From: Clostridia bacterium | Lineage (GTDB): Bacteria; Bacillota; Clostridia; Oscillospirales; Acutalibacteraceae | Length of the DNA stretch: 64,000 bases | Direction: 5' to 3' | NCBI GenBank assembly: GCA_017437005.1 | Contig: JAFSBZ010000016.1 | Location: 1-64,000 of the forward strand | Shown: one piece after another, positions 16,458 through 25,776 of the stretch | Layout of the letters: each line of letters starts with the position of its first letter | Position numbering within the stretch: position 1 is the first letter of the stretch | Notes under the pieces: model-generated | What the model was told of the DNA's origin: nothing | Databases searched by the model: none | What the model saw: only the letters and a program-made list of their open reading frames with translations | Translations under genes and position numbers: made by a program

Positions 16458-19400
16458 TTATTTACCGTAACGCGCTTGAATCATTTGAACGTAGAACAAA
16501 AGCGCTTTTGATACTTCATAATATGATGCATACTGGCCGCAAGGTTCAATCTTGTTAGCGTTATCTGCCATAAGTGCAAAGCCCTCTACTGAGTATGAAC
16601 CAAAGTCAGCCCACGCACCACCATTATATGAAGCTTCTACCTTGATACCACTAGCCAAAGCTTCTACAGGGAGGTTTGTTGCTCTGTAGGTGTGGTATCT
16701 ACCTGCTGTTTTTCCGTTTTCATCTTTTTCTATATGGGTCCAACCATTTACATTTTCTACGTTTTCACCTGTAAATGCAGGAACTGCGATTTCTTCGCTT
16801 GTTACACTTTCACCATCTTTGGTGTAGGTAAATCTAATCTTAATGTTTTCACGATTTTCTTTATATTCACCAGAAAATGCAAATGTAAATATCATATATG
16901 GATTTGCCTTGATGTTAAGGCTGGAGCCATACATACCAAATACCATAGAACCGTTTGCATTATACACGGTACCTGCGCCTACGGTGTCAGGTGTGTCAAG
17001 AATTATACCGTTGTAAAGTGTCTGAGCACTTAATGGCATACTGCCTGCTTCTTTAAAGCCTGGCATATCGCCTGCGGCACCTACGTACCAAACGGTTTCA
17101 CCAATTGGTGCAGCGTTAAGAGCGTTAACAATTGATGTAGCATTGCTGCCGATAACGTCATTGGTAGTAATTGCCTTAATCTGAGCGTCTTCGTATGTCC
17201 ATTCACCGTTTGAGAATGTTACTGTGCCCGATACGCCGTTGGTATAAACCCCGCTAACGCAGTTTTGAGCATTTCTTCTATAGCTTCTGCCGCCTTTAGT
17301 GTTCAAAGCGTCACAGTCAAGAATGATAGAGTTACGAACTGTGTTGCAGTAGAAGCCACCGTTTTCAACAAAGCTTGGAAGCTCGGCAGGCTTTTTAGCA
17401 GTTGTTTCAACGTCGTTGTTACCTACACCGGTAAGTGCCATTTTAACACCGTCGCCGTATGTAGCGTCATTGCCGTAAACCAAGCAGTTGTCAATCATTA
17501 TAATATCGTTAGAGAAACCGCCTGCTATCACACCGGAACGTTCCCAAGATGTGCAAGCGTTGTACATATAGTTGTTAGCAACTGTACAGCCGTTAACCCA
17601 AACTATACCTTCTTGTTTTGCACCGTAGCTACTACTGTTAGCAACAGGAGCTATAGCTGCTACCTGGTAATTGGTAGCGCTGGATGTAAGGTAAGAGTTC
17701 TTAACACCAATGTTCTGAATTACAGCACCTGCATCTACTGTAGAGAACAAGCCTGCGTTATTAGTAGATGTCTGATACAAACCGTAAACCGTAGCACCGT
17801 TACCGTCAAAGTGACCGCAGAAGGATGAACCTTCCCAACCGTAGTTAGGCCACTTGAGCATATTAGCGGCATTCTCTTCAAAGTAAGCCTTTGTATCGGC
17901 AGCTGAACTAAGAGCCATAATTTCTGATGCGTATTCTGGCTTTTGCATTACGAATGCGCTGATGCCGTCAGCCACCTTAAAGTACTTGTCAGGTGAAATT
18001 GTTGCGGCCTGATCTACCATCTTTTCTTTTACCATATATGCGAATTCAGCGCCTGTGCTGATGATATATGGATCTTCTTTTGTACCGGTACCGCTTGCAA
18101 AACCTGTTGCAACCGTACCGTCCCAAGTAGCAACAATGCCGGAAGCAGGAGCCTTGTAATCTTTGTTTATAAAGGTTGGATAGGTGCTTGTTGTTGTCCA
18201 AACATTATTCCAATCAAGCGCTGTCATATTGTCTTTAGCGTTTAAGCCTGTAAGCTGTTCTTCGGTAAGTGGGAACACTTTACCTGTAAAGTTACGGTTT
18301 GTTAATGTACCACCAAGGTAAACACCGGTAACAGGAACATCACTTGTTGTATAAACGTTGGTAAAGTGGCTTTCAAGACCTGAGTGCTGAACAGCGTTGT
18401 TGTCGGTGCTTATGCTTGTTGCATAAGGCTTAATACCAATAACGATACAGTGGTTTACGTCAAGTGCATTTGAACCCATGTGGCCTACTACACCACCGTG
18501 AGATACCTGTTGGCCTGCTACACTGGTACCCTCGTTTACAGAAACAAAGTTATCTTCATCAAGATTTACATAGCAGTTTTTAACTATTACCTTGTTGTTT
18601 ACGTAAAGTGTTTCGGTTGTGTTACCGTCACCGTCTTCATCGTTTGCGTCAACGTAACTTGATGGGCAATCAACTCTACCTAATACAGCACCTACACCAT
18701 AGCCGTAGCCTGTTTTTGTAACTTCAAGATAAGAATCGGTTACAGAACAGTTTTCGATTGTAAGGGTTGTGTTGTTAGTATTAGTGCCCTCACCTTTATA
18801 GTAACCAACAATACCACCTGCTGCAGTTGTTGCAGTAAAGTGAGCCTTATTAACGTTAATGTTTTTAATGGTTACGTCACCCTGTGTGCAGGTGAAAAGA
18901 CCTGCGTAAGCGGAAATTGATGTGTGGTTGGTCCAAGCGCCGTAAACTGTAGCGCCGTTACCATCAAAGTAACCCTGGAAACCGGGTGTGCCACCAGCGT
19001 GGTTTTTACCTGAACCCTTGATTATGTCAATGTTGTCAGCCAAAGTGCCATCAACATCAAGAGCGTTAGTTGCAAGGTTAAAGCCTGCAATATTATCGGC
19101 CACCTTGTAGTATTTGCCGTCAGTATCATTGCCTGAAGCCTTTGCAAGATATACAAGTTCTTCAGCAGAGTCAATTATAATAGCATTATCCCAGTCAGCA
19201 CCTGTTTCGCCGTTGTCAGCAAGCTTGGTGTCGTACCACTTGCTTGTGCTGCCGAGGTCGTTGATAAGATAATCGCCAAATTCGAGAAGGTCGATTGTGC
19301 CGGCATTATACGCCTCGTTGCTTACTGCGTCAGCCTTTTCACCGTAGTTTAGAAGTGCTGCTGCAACGTTTTTGTCAGCGATGTCATAGTTGCCTTCAAG

Positions 19401-22400
19401 AATTGCCTTTGCGTTGTCGGCAATTGCAATTTGCTGTGATTTACCCCACTCGAGTATTGTTGATTCCGCGGTTACAAGTGTTGGTAACCAAACAAGGTCG
19501 ATATCACGAGCAGAAAGGTTTGGAATTGTGTACATAATGGCATTTGCGCCAAGTGTACTTGTATAGCAAGATTCTGTTGCAGTATCAAGCTTTATAAACT
19601 TAGACTTATCGGTTGTACCAACGTAAAGTGTTGGAGCAAAGCCTGCTGTTTCAGGAACATAGTGCAGGTTAAAGTCGAAGCTACCGTCTTCGTTATAACC
19701 AACGTTAGTACCAACAAGTGTAAGATCCGGATTAGAGTATTTGCTTGTGCCAAATGTTGCAAATGGGGCAAGAACAGGGTATTTACCCATTGCACCACAG
19801 TACCAATCGGTACCCCAGGTAAGATTTGGCATTGCTGTCTGAGCACCTGTGCCCAAAGCATCGGCTGCATTAATTCGGGTAATGTATGGTGTAGTTGTCG
19901 TTACATAGAAATACTGAAGAAGAGTTTTACCGTTTTTATCGGTATCGGTCTCTACATTAGCATCAGTATAGCAGTTTTGGTAACCCTTAAGGTCGTTAAA
20001 GCGTGAACCATAGCCCTGTGGTAAATCGAATGGGTTAAAGCCCAAGAAGATACTGTTGCGAACCATATTGTAGTAACGTGGATCTGTTTCAGCACCGTCA
20101 TCTACTACAACAAGACCTTCGGGAATTGCAGGAGCACTGCTTACAAGAACGCTGTTGTTAGCAGAAGAGTAAAGTGGCATTGGTACGCCATCGCCGTATG
20201 TTGCATCGTTGCCGTAAACAAGTGCATTGTCAACATACATAATATCACTTGATGCGCCAAACATTATACCGTTACGGTCATGTGACGTAGAGTTGCCATA
20301 CAAATAGTTGTTGGCAATTTCGATATTCTTTGCCCAGATAAAGCCATTTACAGATTTACCGTAAGTACCACCGTTAGTAACAGCAGCAAGAGCGCCGCAC
20401 TGGTAGTTAGCGCCACTGGACTGGCTTACCATATATGAGTTTTTAATTGCAAGGTTGTGGAACTCGGCCCCTGCATCTATATTTGAGAAAAGACCTGCGT
20501 TAGAAGACGATACCTGATAGATACCGTAAACTGTAGCGCCGTTAAAGTCGATTTTACCGCAGAAGGTTGAGCCTTCCCAACCGTAGTAGAGCCACTGCTT
20601 CATATTTGAAGCGTTTGCTTCAAAGTAAGCCTTGGTTGCTGCGGCAGAGTCAAGCGCCTTAATATCATTACCGTAAGCATATGGCTGCATTACGATGCTC
20701 TTAATACCGTCGGCAATCTTATAGTACTTGCTGTCAGTAATTGCATAGTTATCACGAGTCTGACCACTAATGTAAGCAAGCTCGGCTACTGTGCTGATGA
20801 TGTAAGGATCGGTCTTTGTACCGCTACCTACTGTTGGAGCAGTTTTGGTGTTTGCGCCATCCCAGTAGATTGTGTCAAATGTTTCGCCCGGGAGAGCTAA
20901 ACGTGGATATGTATCTGTACCGTCCATAACCCAGGTTGTGCCCCAATCAAGAGCAGGCATATTAACAACACCGGCTGAACCCTGCATATCAGCAACGTCA
21001 AGCTGGGTTACGCGGCCTGTAAAGTTACGTGCACCGAGTGAACTACCACCGATACTAACTGCACTGCCTGAAAGCTGGTCGGTATAGGTGTTGGTAAAGT
21101 GACTTTCAAGACCTGAGTGCTGAACGTCGTTACCGCCGGTATATACCTGAACGGCATAAGGAGTAACACCGATTGAAATGCACTTGTCAACTGCAAGACC
21201 GTTACTTGTCATAAAGCCAACGAGACCGCCGAATGTACCGCGTACTGATGTGTCGGTCAAAACGTCTGGGTCGGTTGCACCGATAAAGTAGGTAGGATCA
21301 ATGTTTACAAAACAGTTGTTAACGATACATTTACCGTTTACGTAAATGGTATCCACCATATCGCCGTCGCCGTTACCGTCAACCTGCTTGTCAGCTTCCT
21401 TCCAAGAAGAAAGGTTTGCCGAATAACCAACGATACCTGCAACACCGCGACCGTAACCTGTGCCGGTAAGTTCGAGGTTAGATTCGGTTACAGAGCAGTT
21501 TTCGATAGTAAGGGTGTTGGTACCGTCACCTGAGTGGTAACCTACGATACCGCCAACTGCGGTTGTACCTGTGAATGATGCAAGTTTAACGTTAACGTTT
21601 TTAATTGTAACGTCGCCCTTTGTGCAGCTGAAAAGACCAACGTAGCCGGAAATAGATTCGTGGTTGGTCCATGCGCCGTAAACTGTAACGCCGTTACCGT
21701 CAAACGTTCCCTGGAAAGGAACGCTTGTGCCGCCTGCGTGGTTTTTACCACCGGATGCTTTAACCTTGTCAATATTGTCAGCTAAGGTGCCGTCATAGTC
21801 GAGGTCGCCGTTTTTTGAAAGGTCGAAACCTTTGATGCCGTCGGCAACCTTAAAGTATTTGCCTGCTGTATAGCCGGTAGAGTCACCTTTACAAAGGTAA
21901 ACAAACTCTTCGGCAGAGTCGATTATAATTGGGTCATCCTCGGTACCAGCTTCACCGTTGTCGGCAACGTTGGTGTCATAGTAAGTGCTGGTAGAACCTG
22001 CATCGGTAAGATAAGAACCAAACTCGAGAAGGTCGATTGTACCCTCTGAAACGGTTTCTTCGCTTAATTTGTCACTTGTAGGAACCAACTGATAGCCAAA
22101 GGTTTCACCGCACTTTGAGCATACAGCATTTTCGTAAACGGCATAACGGTTTACGTCATCTGTAACAAGTGGAGTGCCCGTTACTGTAAGAGTGTGTTGA
22201 CACTCAGCGGCGATTTCGCCTATAGCAAGACCTGTAGGCTCAGTATAGTACTCGTCGCTATTGTAAGCGAGTTCTACATCGTCGAGTCTTATTTTATAGG
22301 TTTTGTCCTTGTCGGCTGAGCCATTTGAGAACTCAAAAGTCAAGGTAAGTACAACAGGGTTCTTAGCGTTTTCGCTATCAAAAAGAACATAGTCCTCTTC

Positions 22401-22706
22401 AACAGTTACGTTAAAACCTGCTGTTTTTGCTGTAACCTCTTTAAGAACCAAGTAATCGGATGCATCCGCATCTACCTCGGTCCATGTAAAGCCACCCGCA
22501 GCAATGCCGTTTGGCAAGTTAGCGTGTGCAAAGGTTACGTCTATGGAAGCCTCTGACAAATCCTCAGCAGAGGGGAACTTTGCTTCGCCAAAGCTATAGC
22601 AAGATTCAGCCGCGCTGACTGTCATAAGACAACCTAAGACTGTGGTTGCGCAAATTGCAAGAGTAAGTATTACTGCGAGCACTTTGCTTGAAAGTCTTTT
22701 TCTCAT
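16458..22706 (-). CDS. Giant secreted repeat protein with duplicated A-B modules
   Basis: A 2082-residue protein. The signal peptide MRKRLSSKVLAVILTLAI... probably ends at VSAAE; the VLGC within it faintly resembles a lipobox. Residues about 35-165 look cohesin-like or Ig-like (beta-rich, ending GLAIGEI), followed by a short C-x-x-C segment. Then come module A1 (about 222-557), B1 (about 630-840), a linker with HYVPETAGFAPTLYV (about 990-1100), A2 (about 1135-1470), B2 (about 1540-1755), and a final beta-rich domain (about 1905-2080). A and B contain FDGNG-VYG, GLF and AGAxIxNixVKNSY patterns typical of beta-helix/GLUG repeats. No sortase motif, dockerin or catalytic motif was found. It is probably an extracellular glycan-binding or adhesive partner of the downstream GH16 protein. 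A consensus promoter lies about 150 bases upstream. Confidence 0.75.
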   Translation of the reverse strand: MRKRLSSKVLAVILTLAICATTVLGCLMTVSAAESCYSFGEAKFPSAEDLSEASIDVTFAHANLPNGIAAGGFTWTEVDADASDYLVLKEVTAKTAGFNVTVEEDYVLFDSENAKNPVVLTLTFEFSNGSADKDKTYKIRLDDVELAYNSDEYYTEPTGLAIGEIAAECQHTLTVTGTPLVTDDVNRYAVYENAVCSKCGETFGYQLVPTSDKLSEETVSEGTIDLLEFGSYLTDAGSTSTYYDTNVADNGEAGTEDDPIIIDSAEEFVYLCKGDSTGYTAGKYFKVADGIKGFDLSKNGDLDYDGTLADNIDKVKASGGKNHAGGTSVPFQGTFDGNGVTVYGAWTNHESISGYVGLFSCTKGDVTIKNVNVKLASFTGTTAVGGIVGYHSGDGTNTLTIENCSVTESNLELTGTGYGRGVAGIVGYSANLSSWKEADKQVDGNGDGDMVDTIYVNGKCIVNNCFVNIDPTYFIGATDPDVLTDTSVRGTFGGLVGFMTSNGLAVDKCISIGVTPYAVQVYTGGNDVQHSGLESHFTNTYTDQLSGSAVSIGGSSLGARNFTGRVTQLDVADMQGSAGVVNMPALDWGTTWVMDGTDTYPRLALPGETFDTIYWDGANTKTAPTVGSGTKTDPYIISTVAELAYISGQTRDNYAITDSKYYKIADGIKSIVMQPYAYGNDIKALDSAAATKAYFEANASNMKQWLYYGWEGSTFCGKIDFNGATVYGIYQVSSSNAGLFSNIDAGAEFHNLAIKNSYMVSQSSGANYQCGALAAVTNGGTYGKSVNGFIWAKNIEIANNYLYGNSTSHDRNGIMFGASSDIMYVDNALVYGNDATYGDGVPMPLYSSANNSVLVSSAPAIPEGLVVVDDGAETDPRYYNMVRNSIFLGFNPFDLPQGYGSRFNDLKGYQNCYTDANVETDTDKNGKTLLQYFYVTTTTPYITRINAADALGTGAQTAMPNLTWGTDWYCGAMGKYPVLAPFATFGTSKYSNPDLTLVGTNVGYNEDGSFDFNLHYVPETAGFAPTLYVGTTDKSKFIKLDTATESCYTSTLGANAIMYTIPNLSARDIDLVWLPTLVTAESTILEWGKSQQIAIADNAKAILEGNYDIADKNVAAALLNYGEKADAVSNEAYNAGTIDLLEFGDYLINDLGSTSKWYDTKLADNGETGADWDNAIIIDSAEELVYLAKASGNDTDGKYYKVADNIAGFNLATNALDVDGTLADNIDIIKGSGKNHAGGTPGFQGYFDGNGATVYGAWTNHTSISAYAGLFTCTQGDVTIKNINVNKAHFTATTAAGGIVGYYKGEGTNTNNTTLTIENCSVTDSYLEVTKTGYGYGVGAVLGRVDCPSSYVDANDEDGDGNTTETLYVNNKVIVKNCYVNLDEDNFVSVNEGTSVAGQQVSHGGVVGHMGSNALDVNHCIVIGIKPYATSISTDNNAVQHSGLESHFTNVYTTSDVPVTGVYLGGTLTNRNFTGKVFPLTEEQLTGLNAKDNMTALDWNNVWTTTSTYPTFINKDYKAPASGIVATWDGTVATGFASGTGTKEDPYIISTGAEFAYMVKEKMVDQAATISPDKYFKVADGISAFVMQKPEYASEIMALSSAADTKAYFEENAANMLKWPNYGWEGSSFCGHFDGNGATVYGLYQTSTNNAGLFSTVDAGAVIQNIGVKNSYLTSSATNYQVAAIAPVANSSSYGAKQEGIVWVNGCTVANNYMYNACTSWERSGVIAGGFSNDIIMIDNCLVYGNDATYGDGVKMALTGVGNNDVETTAKKPAELPSFVENGGFYCNTVRNSIILDCDALNTKGGRSYRRNAQNCVSGVYTNGVSGTVTFSNGEWTYEDAQIKAITTNDVIGSNATSIVNALNAAPIGETVWYVGAAGDMPGFKEAGSMPLSAQTLYNGIILDTPDTVGAGTVYNANGSMVFGMYGSSLNIKANPYMIFTFAFSGEYKENRENIKIRFTYTKDGESVTSEEIAVPAFTGENVENVNGWTHIEKDENGKTAGRYHTYRATNLPVEALASGIKVEASYNGGAWADFGSYSVEGFALMADNANKIEPCGQYASYYEVSKALLFYVQMIQARYGK
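17440..18088 (-). repeat. Module B copy 2
   Basis: Codes for DPYIISTGAEFAYM through YGNDATYGDGVKM. It is a diverged duplicate of the stretch at 20178-20819 with the same order of motifs (KAYFEENA, NYGWEGSSFCG, FDGNGATVYG, NAGLFS, IMIDNCLVYG). Confidence 0.75.
18288..19300 (-). repeat. Module A copy 2
   Basis: Codes for GTIDLLEFGDYL through NRNFTGK. It is closer to copy 3 in the GH16 protein (14975-15991) than to copy 1 of its own protein: for example both have ADWxNAIIIDSAEELVYL and SSYVDANDEDGDGNTT-like stretches that copy 1 lacks. Confidence 0.8.
20178..20819 (-). repeat. Module B copy 1
   Basis: Codes for DPYIISTVAELAYI through YGNDATYGDGVPM; partner of the copy at 17440-18088. Confidence 0.75.
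21012..22042 (-). repeat. Module A copy 1
   Basis: Codes for GTIDLLEFGSYL through ARNFTGR; the most diverged of the three A modules, with a different insert (KEADKQVDGNGDGD) at the calcium-loop-like site. Confidence 0.8.
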
Positions 22707-22794
22707 GATCTCTCAATCTCCTTTTGGTGTTTTACACCTAATTTTTTCTACGACCGCGCAGAAAGGAATTATGATACGCCCATCTTTTTGCTAT

Positions 22795-22827
22795 ATATTG
22801 TGGTCTAAAATTACATAACCACAATAT
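22795..22827 (-). promoter_or_regulatory. Inverted repeat in the 5' leader of the giant-protein gene
   Basis: ATATTGTGGT (22795-22804) and ACCACAATAT (22818-22827) form a perfect 10-bp inverted repeat with a 13-base centre, about 20-50 bases downstream of the predicted transcription start. It could be an operator or a leader hairpin. A second small hairpin (GGTGT/ACACC) sits just before the ribosome binding site. Confidence 0.5.
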
Positions 22828-22854
22828 AGGCGCAATAGGCTAATATACTATTTT

Positions 22855-22883
22855 ATAATACAACAAAAATGCTATTTTGTCAA
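22855..22883 (-). promoter_or_regulatory. SigA promoter for the giant-protein gene
   Basis: On the minus strand TTGACA (22878-22883), 17-base spacer, TATTAT (22855-22860). The predicted start near 22848 gives a leader of about 140 bases before ATG 22706. Confidence 0.75.
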
Positions 22884-22951
22884 CAATAATAATTAAATTG
22901 TTGTTAGATTTAAAATTTATGTTTGTTTTAAACCAAAAATAATGCCGCACA

Positions 22952-22987
22952 AAAAATAGAGAGCATTTGTTAAATGCTCTCTATTTT
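22952..22987 (-). terminator. Terminator after dnaI-like gene
   Basis: AAAATAGAGAGCATTT / AAATGCTCTCTATTTT with a 3-base loop directly after the stop at 22988; the minus strand continues into a T run. Confidence 0.85.
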
Positions 22988-23947
22988 CTAATTGTTTTTT
23001 TGTATCGCTTTTTGCAAGCGAATATCGTCGCCTGTAAAGACCTCGTTGTTATAATTAAACAATCTTGAAGCCACGCGCGGTGTATAACGCGCCGCGATAT
23101 CGCCCATTGCAAGATTGGTGTTTATGATTGTGGGCTTGTTTGCAAGGTCACGTGTGTTTACAATATTGTAAAACAGGCTTTGTATGTATGGCGATACAAA
23201 CTCTCCGCCTAAATCGTCAATAACAAGCAAATCGCAATCAATTGCGGCTTTATAAGCCGTGTTAGTGTGACGGTCAAAATGCTCGCTTTCCATCTCGCTG
23301 AACAAATTATATGCCGCGCCGTAAATTACATTAAATCCGCGATTTAAAAGCTCGTAAACAATCGCAATAGTTAAATGGGTTTTGCCAAGACCTGTATTAC
23401 CCATAAAAAGAAGGCTTTCACTTTTGCACGGATCAAAATTTGTAACGTATTCTCGACACATTTTAAGTACGGCGGTCATATTTTTGCGTGGGCTTGTACC
23501 GTCATCTGATTTTTGAGGATAGTAATTAAGATCAAAATTATCAAAACGGCAGTCTTCAAGCGGAAGAGCGCTTGAAAGACTTTCAATAACGAGTTTTTTT
23601 GCGCTGTTATGTATGCAGTTGCAAATTTTACCGTTTACGTAGCCCGTATCGCGACAAACGGAACAATCATATTTTATATCGGTAATACCCGCCTGCTTTA
23701 AAATCTCGTCGCGGCGGCTTGAAAGCGCGGTCATTTCGCTCTGCATTTCATCAAGCGATGCGGTATCACCCGAAATTACGGTAATGGCAATAGACGAACC
23801 CAACTGCGCAAGACGGTTATTGATATCGGCAAACTCGGGGTTTTGTTTTGAAAGATTGGCAATAGCCATTTCAAATACTGCTTTTTTATAGGTCAAAACT
23901 TCTTTTTGCTTTTCAAAGGCTATTTCATAGCTTTGCTCACGAGTCAT
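22988..23947 (-). CDS. DnaC/DnaI-type helicase-loader ATPase
   Basis: About 319 residues from ATG 23947 (MTREQSYEIAFEKQ), chosen because AGGGGAG lies just upstream; it overlaps the dnaD stop by 11 bases. A zinc cluster is visible at about 95-115 (CSVCRDTGYVNGKICNCIH). The AAA+ core has the Walker A GNTGLGKTHL, Walker B LLVIDDLGGE, sensor-like TIINTNL and arginine finger region YTPRVASRL. It should load the replicative helicase DnaB with the upstream DnaD protein. The dnaD-dnaC pairing is the usual primosome layout in Clostridia. Confidence 0.9.
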   Translation of the reverse strand: MTREQSYEIAFEKQKEVLTYKKAVFEMAIANLSKQNPEFADINNRLAQLGSSIAITVISGDTASLDEMQSEMTALSSRRDEILKQAGITDIKYDCSVCRDTGYVNGKICNCIHNSAKKLVIESLSSALPLEDCRFDNFDLNYYPQKSDDGTSPRKNMTAVLKMCREYVTNFDPCKSESLLFMGNTGLGKTHLTIAIVYELLNRGFNVIYGAAYNLFSEMESEHFDRHTNTAYKAAIDCDLLVIDDLGGEFVSPYIQSLFYNIVNTRDLANKPTIINTNLAMGDIAARYTPRVASRLFNYNNEVFTGDDIRLQKAIQKNN

Positions 23948-24884
23948 TTTCGTCTCCCCTTCCTTCAAGCTTTTTCTTTAACATTTTTTCATATTGTTTT
24001 AAATCGTAGCCCGCGTATGGTGAAGTTGGCTTTTTACCCTGCGGCGAATCTGTTGTTTTCTTTTTTGGAGCAGCCGCAACCGGTTCGGTTGTTTTGTCCT
24101 TATGCCAGTTTTCTAAAATTTTGGCAATATAAGCCATACTAAACTTTGATTTTGTATCTATACATACATCATATGCCGCTTTGAGCAAATCTTCGCTTAA
24201 CTTCCACTCGTTAATCCAAAGGTTGCTTAGCTCAACCTCTTTTGTGCTGGGCTTTCGCGGTGCGATACCAAATGCTTTGCGAACCATATTCCACGCAAGC
24301 TCTTGCTCTGCTTGTTCGCTTATAAGCGCGTCGGCATCCTCCACCGTTTCAACACCCTGACTAAGCCAGTATGTAGCCGTTGTTTTAATAAAAGACAGGT
24401 TGCACTTGCCCGACTTTACTGCATAGCCTAAAAGCAAAAGTATAAGCGGCCCACTCATTCCGTAATCATCATAAAGTGATACCAGTAACTGACTTTCATT
24501 TTGCTTGAGATTTCTGCCAAACCTTAACTGCGCTTCACGCAACAAAAACATCAGGTTTTCATCTTCGAGTCCACGCTTTATTACGTCTGCGCGTGTTGGA
24601 AGCGTTGTGTTTATAATAACGGGTTTGTTTTCGTTCTCTTTAGGTTGCTCCGAATTTAAAACCTCGCTTTGCGACCAAAAAAGCAGCGCATCATCTACCT
24701 CACTTTCGGGCAGTGATAGTGCTTTGGATATTTTTTTGGGGTTGATGCCGTCGGAAATATTACGCATAAGATAAAGCAAAACCTTAAGCTGTGTGGCTGT
24801 AGCGATTTTAATAAATTTATCTACGACAACACTCGGCACAACAAAGGTGTTACCAAGCATTGCAGGATTAATGGTGTAATTCAC
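23937..24884 (-). CDS. DnaD domain protein (primosome component)
   Basis: About 315 residues. I place the start at GTG 24884 (VNYTINPAMLGNTFVVP) because AAAGGGGGA lies 6 bases upstream; the ATG at 24911 would put that site inside the gene. The N-terminal winged helix (to about 110) is followed by two DnaD/DnaB_2 domains, each with the F-(G/A)-R/I...L-x-x-Y/W style helices (EAQLRFGRNLKQNESQLLV and KAFGIAPRKPSTKEVELSNLW), ending in YIAKILENWHKD and a charged tail. It acts with the overlapping dnaI-like ATPase in replication initiation or restart. Confidence 0.85.
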   Translation of the reverse strand: MNYTINPAMLGNTFVVPSVVVDKFIKIATATQLKVLLYLMRNISDGINPKKISKALSLPESEVDDALLFWSQSEVLNSEQPKENENKPVIINTTLPTRADVIKRGLEDENLMFLLREAQLRFGRNLKQNESQLLVSLYDDYGMSGPLILLLLGYAVKSGKCNLSFIKTTATYWLSQGVETVEDADALISEQAEQELAWNMVRKAFGIAPRKPSTKEVELSNLWINEWKLSEDLLKAAYDVCIDTKSKFSMAYIAKILENWHKDKTTEPVAAAPKKKTTDSPQGKKPTSPYAGYDLKQYEKMLKKKLEGRGDENDS

Positions 24885-24908
24885 TGTTTGTCCCCCTTTT
24901 TTAGATAA

Positions 24909-24941
24909 CAAAACAAATCACGAAAAAGGTGATTTGTTTTG
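24909..24941 (-). promoter_or_regulatory. Perfect 13-bp inverted repeat in dnaD leader
   Basis: CAAAACAAATCAC (24909-24921) and GTGATTTGTTTTG (24929-24941) flank a 7-base loop. It sits between the predicted transcription start near 24959 and the GTG start. It might be an attenuator, an operator, or the terminator of the upstream gene; the following T-rich run (TTGTTATCT) is weak. Confidence 0.55.
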
Positions 24942-24965
24942 CTTGATTCTCTATAATGTATTTAT

Positions 24966-24994
24966 ATTATATATGTGCATATCGTTTTTGTAAA
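24966..24994 (-). promoter_or_regulatory. Promoter for dnaD-dnaI
   Basis: Minus strand TTTACA (24989-24994), 17-base spacer, TATAAT (24966-24971). Its upstream edge touches the end of the TIM-barrel gene. Confidence 0.7.
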
Positions 24995-24996
24995 GA

Positions 24997-25776
24997 TTAA
25001 AAAATTTGTTTTAACAATTTTTTGTGCGATGCAAATAATTCCTGCGGCTCGCCAAACGCGTTACGATAAACCTCTATAACGGCATCTCCCGTGTATCCGC
25101 ATTGCTTTGCGATATCTAAAAAATGTTTAAAATTAAAATCACCTTCAAGCGGCAACATACAGTCATAATTTTCGTTGCTGTCACTTAAATGTAAATGCTT
25201 TATTTTATCCTTTAAAATGTGTAAAACATCAAACGGTGAATATCCACCGCGTATGCTTTGCTTAACATCAAGACAAAAGTTAACGCTGTCACCAAGATAG
25301 TCCGACATATTGCGTAGCGCCTCGATATCCCCTGCTCTAAACTTTACAACGTTTTCTTGCAAAAGAGTAGCGCCGTTTTGTTTTACAACCTCACTAACCG
25401 CGGCAAAGCGGTCAAAATAGCCGTAGTTATCCATTGTACCGTTTGGCTTGCCGCCGTGCATAATTACATATTTAGCGCCAAGCTCGGCCGCTATTTCACC
25501 ATATCGCTTATATATTTCAAGCCCCTCGTAAAATCGACGGTCATAGTTTGAAAAAAGCATAAACGACTCGGCAAGCGACATTGTAGGATGTATGCTGGAT
25601 ACGGTGATGCCGTATTCATTTTTTATTTCACACAGTTGTTTTATAAATTGCGGTTGCAGCTCGCAATTTGCATTAAAAAATATTTCGGTAAGCTGTATGC
25701 CGTTTTTGCCGAGCATTTCAAAAGACTCTTCGGTATACATAGGATAAAGACAGGATGTGGATATTCCTATTTTCAT
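24997..25776 (-). CDS. Sugar phosphate isomerase/epimerase-like TIM-barrel protein
   Basis: A 259-residue xylose-isomerase-like TIM barrel (PF01261). Metal-site residues are likely in YVIMHGGKPNG, LLQENV, FCLDVKQSIRGG, KIKHLHLSDSN and VIEVYRNAFGE, in the normal order for the AP-endonuclease-2/xylose-isomerase superfamily. Members isomerise sugars, inosose or similar compounds; the sequence alone does not fix the substrate. It overlaps the rqcH stop by 4 bases (ATGA), so it is the last gene of the yhaM/trmK/rqcH run. The ribosome binding site is GGAGGAAG. Confidence 0.8.
   Translation of the reverse strand: MKIGISTSCLYPMYTEESFEMLGKNGIQLTEIFFNANCELQPQFIKQLCEIKNEYGITVSSIHPTMSLAESFMLFSNYDRRFYEGLEIYKRYGEIAAELGAKYVIMHGGKPNGTMDNYGYFDRFAAVSEVVKQNGATLLQENVVKFRAGDIEALRNMSDYLGDSVNFCLDVKQSIRGGYSPFDVLHILKDKIKHLHLSDSNENYDCMLPLEGDFNFKHFLDIAKQCGYTGDAVIEVYRNAFGEPQELFASHKKLLKQIF

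Noticed and set aside
22988-24884. Prophage replication module
   Set aside because: dnaD and dnaI-like genes also form the chromosomal primosome operon of Clostridia, and flanking genes are housekeeping with no phage genes.
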